53,065 bases of DNA from Defluviitaleaceae bacterium. GTDB lineage: Bacteria; Bacillota; Clostridia; Lachnospirales; WRAX01. Under the pieces are notes generated by a model. The model was not told the origin of the DNA. It worked only from the letters and a program-made list of their open reading frames with translations, and searched no databases. Position 1 is the stretch's first letter, and the number at the start of each line of letters is the position of its first letter. This document shows, piece by piece, positions 36,894-43,364 of this stretch. Both the position numbers and the translations under genes were made by a program. Where the stretch lies: the NCBI GenBank assembly GCA_009779935.1, contig WRAX01000001.1, positions 101,758 to 154,822 of the forward strand, read 5' to 3'.

Positions 36894-37670
36894 CTACTGT
36901 AATGATTTTGCAATTTGTATGATTTGCTCGTGGGCAAGATCCCCGGAGCTTATGGTATAGCCAATTTCGCCGGTAAGCATCATAAGCATGCCATCACCAA
37001 TTCTTGCGATGCTGCCGTTAATTTCCAAATCTTCATAAGTGGCAGACCACTGTGGCAGTTCCCATCCTACAGGATAGTACATAACGGAAAGGCGGAATTC
37101 CTGCTCGCCATTGGCAAATACAAGAGCCACACTTGTGCCGGCAGACCAATGGTCTGGGTTGCGGATTGGGTCCACATCGAAGCGGGCGTAGCTAAAAGCA
37201 AAACCTTCTGGCAAATATGCAGGTTGCAAAACATCAATTGTTAGTTTTGCCAAAGCCTCATCCAAATCGTGTAGGATGGTAAGGTCTTGTATAACTTCTG
37301 CAACTCCGTCCACTTCGATAACAATTGGGCTTGTGGCGTAGCGGTCGATGTCCATGCCGCCCATGGCAATGCCTTCATCCAGGTTTTCTTTTCTAAAAAA
37401 TTCGTTTACATACTGCTCGCCTTCCAAAACTCTTATTTCCGATTGTCGCCAGTTGCCATTAACCGCCGCATAAGCACCAACCGAAAGCCCCATAATACCA
37501 ACAAGTACCGCCGCCGCCACTATTGGACGCCTAAATGTTTTATTCTTTTTCATAACAAATCTCTCCTCTTTTTCTAATTTAGTTTTGATGGTTGCAAGTT
37601 GTTTTTGCCTGTCCACCCCTGCCGAGGGGTCAATTGCCTTGCACATTTTCAAAAAATCCTTATCAGTCAT
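36894..37670 (-). CDS. Anti-sigma-factor-like membrane protein with DUF4367 domain
   Basis: The 258-residue protein has a cytoplasmic N-terminus (MTDKDFLKMCKAIDPSAGVD onward, about 45 residues), one membrane helix (PIVAAAVLVGIMGLSVGAYA, about 49-68) and an extracytoplasmic part. The latter contains LPEGFAFSYARF, VALVFANGEQEFRLSVMYY and a final strand region ending in QIIQIAKSLQ, the layout of DUF4367 proteins. Genes of this type sit next to ECF sigma factors and are thought to hold them inactive at the membrane until a signal arrives. The ATG at 37670 has GGAGGAAA upstream and overlaps the sigma-factor stop by 8 bases, indicating coupled translation. The anti-sigma role is inferred from layout and context. 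Confidence 0.82.
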   Translation of the reverse strand: MTDKDFLKMCKAIDPSAGVDRQKQLATIKTKLEKEERFVMKKNKTFRRPIVAAAVLVGIMGLSVGAYAAVNGNWRQSEIRVLEGEQYVNEFFRKENLDEGIAMGGMDIDRYATSPIVIEVDGVAEVIQDLTILHDLDEALAKLTIDVLQPAYLPEGFAFSYARFDVDPIRNPDHWSAGTSVALVFANGEQEFRLSVMYYPVGWELPQWSATYEDLEINGSIARIGDGMLMMLTGEIGYTISSGDLAHEQIIQIAKSLQ

Positions 37671-38217
37671 GGCTATTTTCCTCCCCTTCAAAAAACTTCC
37701 TTAACTTACCCATGGCACGGTGGGCAATAACGCCAACTTGTGATGGGCTAATGCCCATAACCTCGCCAATTTCGCCATGTTTAAGCTCGGTGGCAAATTT
37801 CATGGATAAAACCTGCCTTTCCTTATCCCGCAACCCTGCCAGCCCTTGCATAAGCTGTCGGCAGTCCTCATTTATCACAGCAACCTCGTCAGGTTGCTTG
37901 TCGTTGCTTATCATGTCCATTATGGCATCCACAGGGGCAAAACTGCGCCGCATGGATTTGCGTAAATAGTCTGTTACAGTGTTTTTGGCGATACCTATCA
38001 GCCAAGCCTCCATGGGTTTTTGCGGGTTGTAGCCGGCATATTTTTGGATTGCCTTTACAAAAACATCACTTGCCAGCTCCTCCGCATCATGGTGGTTGTT
38101 GATGCGAAAGGCGATGTAATTGTACACGCTTTTGTGATGGCGGTGGTACATTATTTCCAGCGAATATGCTGTTTCGACCTCACGTGCCTTTGTCGTTCTG
38201 CTAATTGTATGAACCAT
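37663..38217 (-). CDS. ECF-type RNA polymerase sigma factor
   Basis: The 184-residue protein has the two-domain layout of extracytoplasmic-function sigma factors. Region 2 spans about residues 20-90 (YHRHHKSVYNYIAFRINN, DAEELASDVFVKAIQ, EAWLIGIAKNTVTDYLRK). Region 4 spans about 120-178, with a helix-turn-helix around HGEIGEVMGISPSQVG. It would direct core polymerase to a small stress or envelope regulon. The ATG at 38217 is preferred over that at 38223 because of its spacing from AAAGGGGG. It is translationally coupled to the following DUF4367 gene, its probable regulator. The target promoters cannot be identified here. Confidence 0.9.
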   Translation of the reverse strand: MVHTISRTTKAREVETAYSLEIMYHRHHKSVYNYIAFRINNHHDAEELASDVFVKAIQKYAGYNPQKPMEAWLIGIAKNTVTDYLRKSMRRSFAPVDAIMDMISNDKQPDEVAVINEDCRQLMQGLAGLRDKERQVLSMKFATELKHGEIGEVMGISPSQVGVIAHRAMGKLRKFFEGEENSHD

Positions 38218-38367
38218 GGCCATGCCCCCTTTCTGCGTGTTTTTTTGTTGCTGTACTTGTGTTGTTTTACTTGCAATCGCTGCGCTGCGTTGCCTTACAT
38301 AATGGTATACGCACCAGCTTGCATTTCATTAACAAAAACTTGGCACATTTTTTATGCACCCAAAAAC

Positions 38368-38396
38368 ACTGTACCACAAACGAAGTATTGTTGCAA
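38368..38396 (-). promoter_or_regulatory. Possible promoter of the sigma/anti-sigma operon
   Basis: On the minus strand: TTGCAA (38396-38391), a 17-base spacer and TACAGT (38373-38368), about 150 bases before the sigma-factor start. The intervening leader shows no clear structure. Confidence 0.35.
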
Positions 38397-38399
38397 CAG

Positions 38400-38429
38400 A
38401 AATAAAAAAGGCGGGCAATTGCCCGCCTT
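38400..38429 (-). terminator. Intrinsic terminator after sipL
   Basis: AAGGCGGGC (38408-38416) pairs with GCCCGCCTT (38421-38429) around AATT. It is followed on the minus strand by a T run. Confidence 0.9.
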
Positions 38430-38434
38430 CACAT

Positions 38435-40000
38435 CTATTCCTCCGACACTTTTTTGACGACTAACAGCTTTTGCCCCGATATTAGGGCATCTGTGGTTTC
38501 TAATTGGTTTATTTGTGCAAGCTCTTCCAAATCCGCATTATATTTTTTGGCGATGGACCAAAGGCTGTCGCCCTTTTCGGCCACTAAAACCACCATACTG
38601 GGCAGGGCTTCCAGCGCATCTTTGTCCAACGGGTTAAATTCAATTTCTTGGATAAATTGCACCTGGGACGGCTCCTGCACAAGTGTATCAAAATTTAGAT
38701 TAAAGCGCAATTCCACCTCACTACCGCCAAGCATGTTAAAGTTTATTTGGTCGATGTTATAGCTTATTTGCGCCGCCATAGCCGGGGTTGCCCCTTTTGT
38801 TTCTATTACTTGGCGTATGGGAAGATGGGCAGTGTAATTGGCCAGCGGTGCAGTGTCGCTGTTTGCAACATATAAAATATCCGCCTCCACAATACCTTCC
38901 ACCACAACTTTATCCTCTGCCACGCTAATATCTTCCACACGGGCAATGCCATCCACCTGCAAAATTTGCAAAATTTCGGGCGCATCAGCAAACCCAACAA
39001 CTTCTTTTAGGCTAAACTGGTTTCGGTTGCGGCATACCAGCCGTTGATATTCAATATTTTCCGCTGCGATGTTAAGGTTCTGGTCAATACAATAAGCATC
39101 CGCCAAAATATCCACCGAGCGGCTTTCGGATATTTTAATATCCGCACCAATGGTAACTTCCATGGATAATACCCTGTCTGCCCCTTCTGCATCAGCAATA
39201 ATATCCACCACATGGTCGGTTATGTACAAATTAACATCCCCAAAGGCCACCTCGGAAGCGGCAGCCACATCCAGCGAGCCTGAGAAGGGCAGTTCAAAAT
39301 CCGCAAATTCTATAATAGAATCTTCTTCGCTGCCCTTGTAAAGGGGCGATATAATTAGGTTGCCGGATACATCCACACGCCCATCGGCAAGGCGCACTTC
39401 TTTGCCTGCAATTTCCACACCAACTTGCAAAAGCTCCCTTATATCAGGCTTAATTGGGGGCAAAGCCACCTCATCCCTTATGGTAAAGTGGTCCATTTGC
39501 TTAGCTGTCATATTAGTTGCGGTAAAAAAGGTGTTTTTTTGCTGGGTGTCCCCAAGCCCTTCAATATTGCGCACTGCATTAAATTCCTTATTATCCCATG
39601 CTTCTGCTGTTATGTCGATAACGGCACGGTAGTTTAGCTTGCGGTCGTTTACAATGCGGTAATCCACATTGGCAATTTCCGCTGTTAGGTTAACCCACAT
39701 TTGGGGCTCTACCCCTTCCATATTGATAAAATCATCAATAAACACTTGCGTACCAACACTATGTACAGAAATTTCCCCATTATCCGCAAGGTAAAGCACA
39801 TCCACCCGCATTTTACCTGAAAAACTAATGCGCCCGGCCCCTGCCGTAACCTTGGAAACACTCACCTTTGCCCCGTTTTTAAGCACGGAAGCAATATCCG
39901 GCTTCGCCTCCGGCACAATAATGTCACCTTCCAGCAACAGCTGGCTTTTCTCCCGTCCCACATGCTTGTTTAATATGATATTTTCCCTTACAAGCTCCAT
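38435..40000 (-). CDS. sipL: SipL-like spore morphogenesis protein (DUF3794 plus LysM)
   Basis: This 521-residue protein begins MELVRENIILNKHVGREKSQ. It has about three SPOCS/DUF3794 segments (roughly residues 25-130, 165-280 and 310-430, for example IVPEAKPDIASVLKNGAKV and LPPIKPDIRELLQVGVEIAG), then a C-terminal LysM domain (about 472-517, GDSLWSIAKKYNADLEELAQ). That is the architecture of SipL in Clostridioides difficile. There it binds SpoIVA through its LysM domain and is needed to encase the forespore in coat. The ATG has GGAGGG 8 bases upstream. The organism is therefore very probably a spore former. It is transcribed on its own, probably under sporulation control. Confidence 0.92.
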   Translation of the reverse strand: MELVRENIILNKHVGREKSQLLLEGDIIVPEAKPDIASVLKNGAKVSVSKVTAGAGRISFSGKMRVDVLYLADNGEISVHSVGTQVFIDDFINMEGVEPQMWVNLTAEIANVDYRIVNDRKLNYRAVIDITAEAWDNKEFNAVRNIEGLGDTQQKNTFFTATNMTAKQMDHFTIRDEVALPPIKPDIRELLQVGVEIAGKEVRLADGRVDVSGNLIISPLYKGSEEDSIIEFADFELPFSGSLDVAAASEVAFGDVNLYITDHVVDIIADAEGADRVLSMEVTIGADIKISESRSVDILADAYCIDQNLNIAAENIEYQRLVCRNRNQFSLKEVVGFADAPEILQILQVDGIARVEDISVAEDKVVVEGIVEADILYVANSDTAPLANYTAHLPIRQVIETKGATPAMAAQISYNIDQINFNMLGGSEVELRFNLNFDTLVQEPSQVQFIQEIEFNPLDKDALEALPSMVVLVAEKGDSLWSIAKKYNADLEELAQINQLETTDALISGQKLLVVKKVSEE

Positions 40001-40041
40001 GCCAAGCCCTCCATATAAAAAGATAGATTTTTCGCTATATA

Positions 40042-40049
40042 ATTATATG
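40042..40049 (-). promoter_or_regulatory. Possible sigma-E-like -10 element of sipL
   Basis: On the minus strand CATATAAT lies about 42 bases before the sipL ATG and fits the CATAnnnT -10 pattern of mother-cell sigma-E. No clear -35 is visible. The assignment leans on sipL being mother-cell expressed in relatives. Confidence 0.3.
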
Positions 40050-40085
40050 GCTTGTAATAAAGTTTAGAACCCTTATGTTGCAAGG

Positions 40086-40445
40086 CTATGGCTTTGTGGT
40101 TCTGCCCTTGATTTTTGTGAGAACTTTTTTAATAACTTTTATAAAAAAATACACAAGCAAAACCAAAGCCAAAAACACACCCAATGTGGACATGGCACGC
40201 AAAACATTAGCTATCGCATCTACTATCAGCAACCAAAAGTTGCTTTCCCGATGCAGTGTTGTTGAAATGACAAAAAACCTTAAAGCAAAATAAATTACGA
40301 TAAACCCGGCAGAAGCCAGCCATTTAACTTTTCTAGTAAGATTTTTAATACCAATGCCCATCCCCCAATGGAATAACAGGGTGGCAAAAATTGTGTCCCA
40401 CATCAAGAAAATGACCATGAAGTAGCGTAGTTCTATATGAATCAT
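40086..40445 (-). CDS. Small integral membrane protein, unknown
   Basis: From the ATG at 40445 (preceded by AGGAGGC) the protein has 119 residues with three clear hydrophobic segments: YFMVIFLMWDTIFATLLF (about residues 8-25), WLASAGFIVIYFALRFFVI (about 42-60) and STLGVFLALVLLVYFFIKVI (about 84-103). The C-terminus is strongly basic (KKVLTKIKGRTTKP). The family is not recognised. It is the last gene of the minus-strand cluster that begins at 42869. A stem-loop separates it from the secreted-protein gene upstream. Confidence 0.65.
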   Translation of the reverse strand: MIHIELRYFMVIFLMWDTIFATLLFHWGMGIGIKNLTRKVKWLASAGFIVIYFALRFFVISTTLHRESNFWLLIVDAIANVLRAMSTLGVFLALVLLVYFFIKVIKKVLTKIKGRTTKP

Positions 40446-40460
40446 AATGCCTCCTGCAAG

Positions 40461-40499
40461 CCCAAACCCCCTGAACATGTTGCGGGCAGGGGGGTTGGG
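40461..40499 (-). other. Intercistronic stem-loop
   Basis: CCCAAACCCCCTG (40461-40473) and CAGGGGGGTTGGG (40487-40499) pair over 13 positions with one mismatch around a 13-nt loop. It lies between the genes at 40505 and 40445. There is no T run in the minus direction. It could attenuate, or protect the upstream mRNA end, rather than terminate fully. Confidence 0.55.
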
Positions 40500-40504
40500 T
40501 TATT

Positions 40505-41380
40505 TTATTGTGCAACACACTCGTAAAACGGCCTTTGAGAGCTAAAAGGGTTCCATGCACTTCCGGCCCCAAACGAGGTAGCAACAGGAATGAAGGGCGA
40601 AACGCTATGAGCAGTCACAGTATAATTAAACGCTAATGAAAAAACATAATCAGTCCAGTTGTTTGATGTTTGATTGAAGGAAACGTCCATTTGACCAGGA
40701 GTTATTGGCCCTAAAAACGATGCAGCCGAATAAAAGGAGCCAGATGCAGTTCTTCCGCTTGTGGAAATTGCAAGCCGAATCGTTGTGCCAAGCCCGCTTA
40801 TGTGCCGAAAAATAATCTGATAGCTAACAGAGCTACTGAAAGAAATGTTTATGTTATAAACAACAGCAACCGAAAATATACGACCTAAATCATTAGCAAT
40901 GTCAAAGTCAGAAAGGCTATGTATTCCATGCGATTTCAGCTCATTAAGAACATCATTTGCATTAGCCATTACATAAATGATTCCTTCACATTCTTCCGTT
41001 ACCTCAGGAATGAGTGGCGCAAAAAGATAGGCGGCTCCTCGTATAAAAAAATCGGCACTATGCAAATTGCTGTGCTCGTTGACCAAAGATTGATGTATAT
41101 GATTTCTAACGTGTCCTGTTACTCCCGAGGCTTCTGAAAAAAAGTTCAGACCCACTGTAAAACCATTATTTTCATTCAATATAGTGTAGTTAGACTCGTT
41201 CGACATCAACAGCACGCCACTCACCGAAAGTCCATAATCATTAAAGTCAACAGAAACTACTGGCTGCTGTTCCTTCACACTTGATATAGAGCCCTGAAAA
41301 TGTGTCGCAGGTTTTGCGAAAGAAAAAAGCGTCACCATAACCATTACTGTTGCCATTACCCTAAGTTTTGAATTTTTCAT
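40505..41380 (-). CDS. Secreted protein, unknown (291 residues)
   Basis: The signal peptide MKNSKLRVMATVMVMVTLFS is followed by a mature part of about 265 residues rich in Ser, Asn, Phe and Val. It includes VVSVDFNDYGLSVSG, SADFFIRGAAYLFAPLIPE and DVSFNQTSNNWTDYVFSLAF, consistent with beta structure. There is no cell-wall sorting signal. The family is not recognised. AAGGAG lies 9 bases before the ATG at 41380. Its leader carries the sequence element that also precedes the secreted-protein gene at 42869, so the two are probably controlled alike. It overlaps the end of the upstream small ORF by 20 bases. Confidence 0.75.
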   Translation of the reverse strand: MKNSKLRVMATVMVMVTLFSFAKPATHFQGSISSVKEQQPVVSVDFNDYGLSVSGVLLMSNESNYTILNENNGFTVGLNFFSEASGVTGHVRNHIHQSLVNEHSNLHSADFFIRGAAYLFAPLIPEVTEECEGIIYVMANANDVLNELKSHGIHSLSDFDIANDLGRIFSVAVVYNINISFSSSVSYQIIFRHISGLGTTIRLAISTSGRTASGSFYSAASFLGPITPGQMDVSFNQTSNNWTDYVFSLAFNYTVTAHSVSPFIPVATSFGAGSAWNPFSSQRPFYECVAQ

Positions 41381-41624
41381 CTCTGTTACTCCTTATATAA
41401 TCTTGCGGCCAAAACCGCTTTGTTTGCCGGCAAAAGAAGTTGTACACACTGCTTATGTGTTTATCAATCATATATGATATACATATTAGGTGCAGTTTTT
41501 TGACATTCATCTTTTTTATAGCCTTTTTTATAAGAAGCGCGATTAAAGCAATCAGCGACATGGACAAAAGCAGTGATGCAACTAAAACCATATTTGAATT
41601 CAACACCCCTTCCACCAAATTCAT
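41361..41624 (-). CDS. Small membrane protein, possibly truncated
   Basis: The ATG at 41624 comes two bases after the stop of the preceding gene, with no close SD, which suggests coupling. Residues 10-33 form a membrane helix (NMVLVASLLLSMSLIALIAL followed by LIKKAIKKM). The second half, from about residue 45, is translated from the conserved leader of the next gene. It looks accidental (CRQTKRFWPQDYIR) and the stop overlaps the next coding sequence. The original C-terminus may have been lost when the leader came to lie here. The family is unknown. Confidence 0.5.
   Translation of the reverse strand: MNLVEGVLNSNMVLVASLLLSMSLIALIALLIKKAIKKMNVKKLHLICISYMIDKHISSVYNFFCRQTKRFWPQDYIRSNRDEKFKT
41383..41477 (-). 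promoter_or_regulatory. Conserved leader element A (upstream of 41380 gene)
   Basis: The core at 41405-41441 matches the core of element B (42897-42933) at 33 of 37 positions. On the RNA, CUUCUU (from 41439-41434) can pair with the SD AAGGAG (from 41394-41389), which would hide the ribosome-binding site. A promoter-like CTGCAC-17-TATGAT lies just upstream (within 41475-41505). It is probably a cis-acting regulatory RNA. Confidence 0.5.
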
Positions 41625-41626
41625 TA

Positions 41627-42070
41627 TTAGCGCAGATGAGATCTCCGCTTTTTACAAAAGCAACGAAAGGCTCCATAGGCTTTACATACAAGACACAAAG
41701 CCAACCATATCAATATGCTGTTGATAAGAAATCCTGACGGATTAAAGCGATATCTCAACATTGGATTGGTTGGCGGCTCCACAAAATTAATCTTATCGCC
41801 GTATTGATTAAATTCATTAAACTGCACCCAATATTCATCACTGCGCCACATAAGAACGTTGTTGAAAGGCCAACCTTTCCAGTAAACACCGTCAACAGGT
41901 ATCCACCCTTCTCCGCCAACAACAATAACTATGCCACCTTCTATGGGCATTGGTGGCAGTGTGCGTGCTTGTCGAGGGGGAACAACCATCGTTATTATTG
42001 CAGTAAAAGCCACAGCAACTATAAGCAATCTGACTAGAAGGGCATTGGTAAGCATGCGGGTTTTAGCCAT
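41627..42070 (-). CDS. Membrane protein with two helices and an external loop, unknown
   Basis: The 147-residue protein has an N-terminal helix (LLVRLLIVAVAFTAIITMVV, about residues 11-30), an extracytoplasmic segment rich in Trp, Gly, Pro and Asn (GGEGWIPVDGVYWKGWPF, about 53-70), and a C-terminal helix (FLINSILIWLALCLVCKAYG, about 114-133). A basic cytoplasmic tail with two cysteines follows (FRCFCKKRRSHLR). AAGGATAT precedes the ATG at 42070. It starts 14 bases after the secreted-protein gene and ends two bases before the next ATG, so it is in the same operon. No family is recognised. Confidence 0.65.
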   Translation of the reverse strand: MAKTRMLTNALLVRLLIVAVAFTAIITMVVPPRQARTLPPMPIEGGIVIVVGGEGWIPVDGVYWKGWPFNNVLMWRSDEYWVQFNEFNQYGDKINFVEPPTNPMLRYRFNPSGFLINSILIWLALCLVCKAYGAFRCFCKKRRSHLR

Positions 42071-42083
42071 ATATCCTTCACAC

Positions 42084-42869
42084 CTATCGCAAAGGTATGT
42101 TGTATCGAGCTATGCTTGTTAGTGTCATTGGCAAAGCATTTATACCAATGTCGATACCAAAAATATTTCCGCTTATACGTACATGGCCATGTGCATTTAA
42201 CCTAATCTCCCCAGGATGGCCGAAGTGGGGAGCGGGATGGTGAATAAATTCTGTCCAATTGTTAATGCCAATCCATTGTGTAAATAAGTCCGCTGATGTA
42301 AGCGTAACCCCTGTTATTGCAGAGCCTTGATATGAAACGGTGTTGAATGAAGGGCCCGACCTGTTGACTCGAACTTCATAACTTACAGTTACAAACGACA
42401 AGATAGCACCAAGACCTGATTGCGCAGGTAATGGCTGCCACCAGGTTGCGGTAAATCTGTGCGTTTCCGAAATCACTGTGAGGCTATCGGCCCCAAAATA
42501 ACCGCCATTCTTATCATAAATTATGTACTCTGTAAAACCGTGGTATACCACATCCGCTGCTGTGTAATCAAGCTCTTCCAGTAACAACATAGCTGCATTA
42601 AGCTCTCTTGCAAAAATCTCAATCTCTTCGATGGAGTGAAATTGCAGGTGTTGTCCACCTCTCCTCGTGGCCATTGCCTCGTCCGCATCCAAAATGGAGA
42701 AGGAAATCCCGTCACCCAATTCAAGCGACTCTAATTTAATCATAAGCGCATCTGGTGCTATAACCTGATGTGCGCCATCGTAATGCAACTCAAAAGCAGA
42801 TGCCGGCAGCGCAGAAAAAGCCATTGCAGCTGCAAACACAGCGGTAAAAATCCTCTTTTTTAACTTCAT
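42084..42869 (-). CDS. Secreted protein, unknown (261 residues)
   Basis: The signal peptide MKLKKRIFTAVFAAAMAFSA ends near ALPASA-FEL. The mature part starts with ELHYDGAHQVIAPDALMIKL, continues through an alpha segment (SIEEIEIFARELNAAMLLLE, about residues 75-95) and ends in beta-like sequence (HVRISGNIFGIDIGINALPM). It has no sorting signal and no recognised family. AAGGAGG lies 8 bases before the ATG at 42869. An in-frame TTG at 42959 would place the conserved leader in the protein, so I reject that start. It is the first gene of the cluster running down to 40086 and has its own strong promoter. Confidence 0.75.
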   Translation of the reverse strand: MKLKKRIFTAVFAAAMAFSALPASAFELHYDGAHQVIAPDALMIKLESLELGDGISFSILDADEAMATRRGGQHLQFHSIEEIEIFARELNAAMLLLEELDYTAADVVYHGFTEYIIYDKNGGYFGADSLTVISETHRFTATWWQPLPAQSGLGAILSFVTVSYEVRVNRSGPSFNTVSYQGSAITGVTLTSADLFTQWIGINNWTEFIHHPAPHFGHPGEIRLNAHGHVRISGNIFGIDIGINALPMTLTSIARYNIPLR

Positions 42870-42968
42870 TAATGATTCCTCCTTTTTATTAATTTGGCGG
42901 TCAAAGCCGCTTTGTTTGGCGGCAAAGGAAGTTATGCCCACAGCTTCCACCTTTGTCAATCATATAGG
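42870..42968 (-). promoter_or_regulatory. Conserved leader element B (upstream of 42869 gene)
   Basis: The whole 5' leader of about 100 nt lies between the promoter and the SD. GGAAG/CUUCC (DNA 42944-42948 with 42927-42931) forms one hairpin. Alternatively CUUCCUUU (42931-42924) pairs over 8 positions with the SD region AAAGGAGG (42885-42878). The two pairings exclude each other, as in a switch. A further stem GCCGC-loop-GCGGC lies between them. It shares a 37-nt core with element A. Confidence 0.55.
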
Positions 42969-42976
42969 ATGCACTC

Positions 42977-43006
42977 ATTATATCATCCCTTCTTCGCTTC
43001 TGTCAA
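42977..43006 (-). promoter_or_regulatory. Consensus sigma-A promoter of the 42869 operon
   Basis: On the minus strand: TTGACA (43006-43001), an 18-base spacer and TATAAT (42982-42977). Both boxes are perfect. The transcript would start near 42970, right at leader B. Confidence 0.85.
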
Positions 43007-43258
43007 GGTTTTTTTACAATATAATATAATTTATTATTTCTTTTTGTATATTGTAAGCTTAAAAAATTTTCTAAGGGGGACGATATAAAACCCCACCTCC
43101 TTGGAAAAAATTATTAATGTGGCTTGTTAATGCCCTGTTGGGCATGTATTTTGTAAATTTATGCACAATTCTATGGTCAACTCCTTTTCTTCATTATTCA
43201 TCACATTTCAAAGCACTTTACTTTTGTTAAAATACCAAATAATACAGAGAATTTTGCA

Positions 43259-43288
43259 TTGACAAATTGCCTAATTATATGATATAAT
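43259..43288 (+). promoter_or_regulatory. Sigma-A promoter of the cell-wall protein gene
   Basis: TTGACA (43259-43264), an 18-base spacer and TATAAT (43283-43288), both perfect. The leader is about 70 nt. Confidence 0.82.
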
Positions 43289-43364
43289 ATCCATGTGGCA
43301 TGTGTCGCTTTCGGGCTTTATATGCACAAAAATTTTTCGCAACGAACTTGAGGAGGTGGATTTA

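Larger units (their letters stand above)
42870..43364. other. Divergent intergenic region
   Basis: This 495-base gap holds leader B and its promoter on the minus side, and the promoter and SD of the cell-wall protein on the plus side. Between them (43007-43258) the DNA is very AT-rich. It contains one small perfect hairpin, ATGCCC-TGTT-GGGCAT (43130-43145), and no convincing reading frame. Confidence 0.7.

Noticed and set aside
42870-42959. Upstream TTG start that adds 30 residues to the secreted protein at 42869
   Set aside because: The ATG at 42869 has the SD and signal peptide, and the extra residues are translated from the conserved leader.
43130-43145. Small hairpin ATGCCC-TGTT-GGGCAT as a terminator
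   Set aside because: The stem is only 6 bp, with a poor T run and no gene ending before it.
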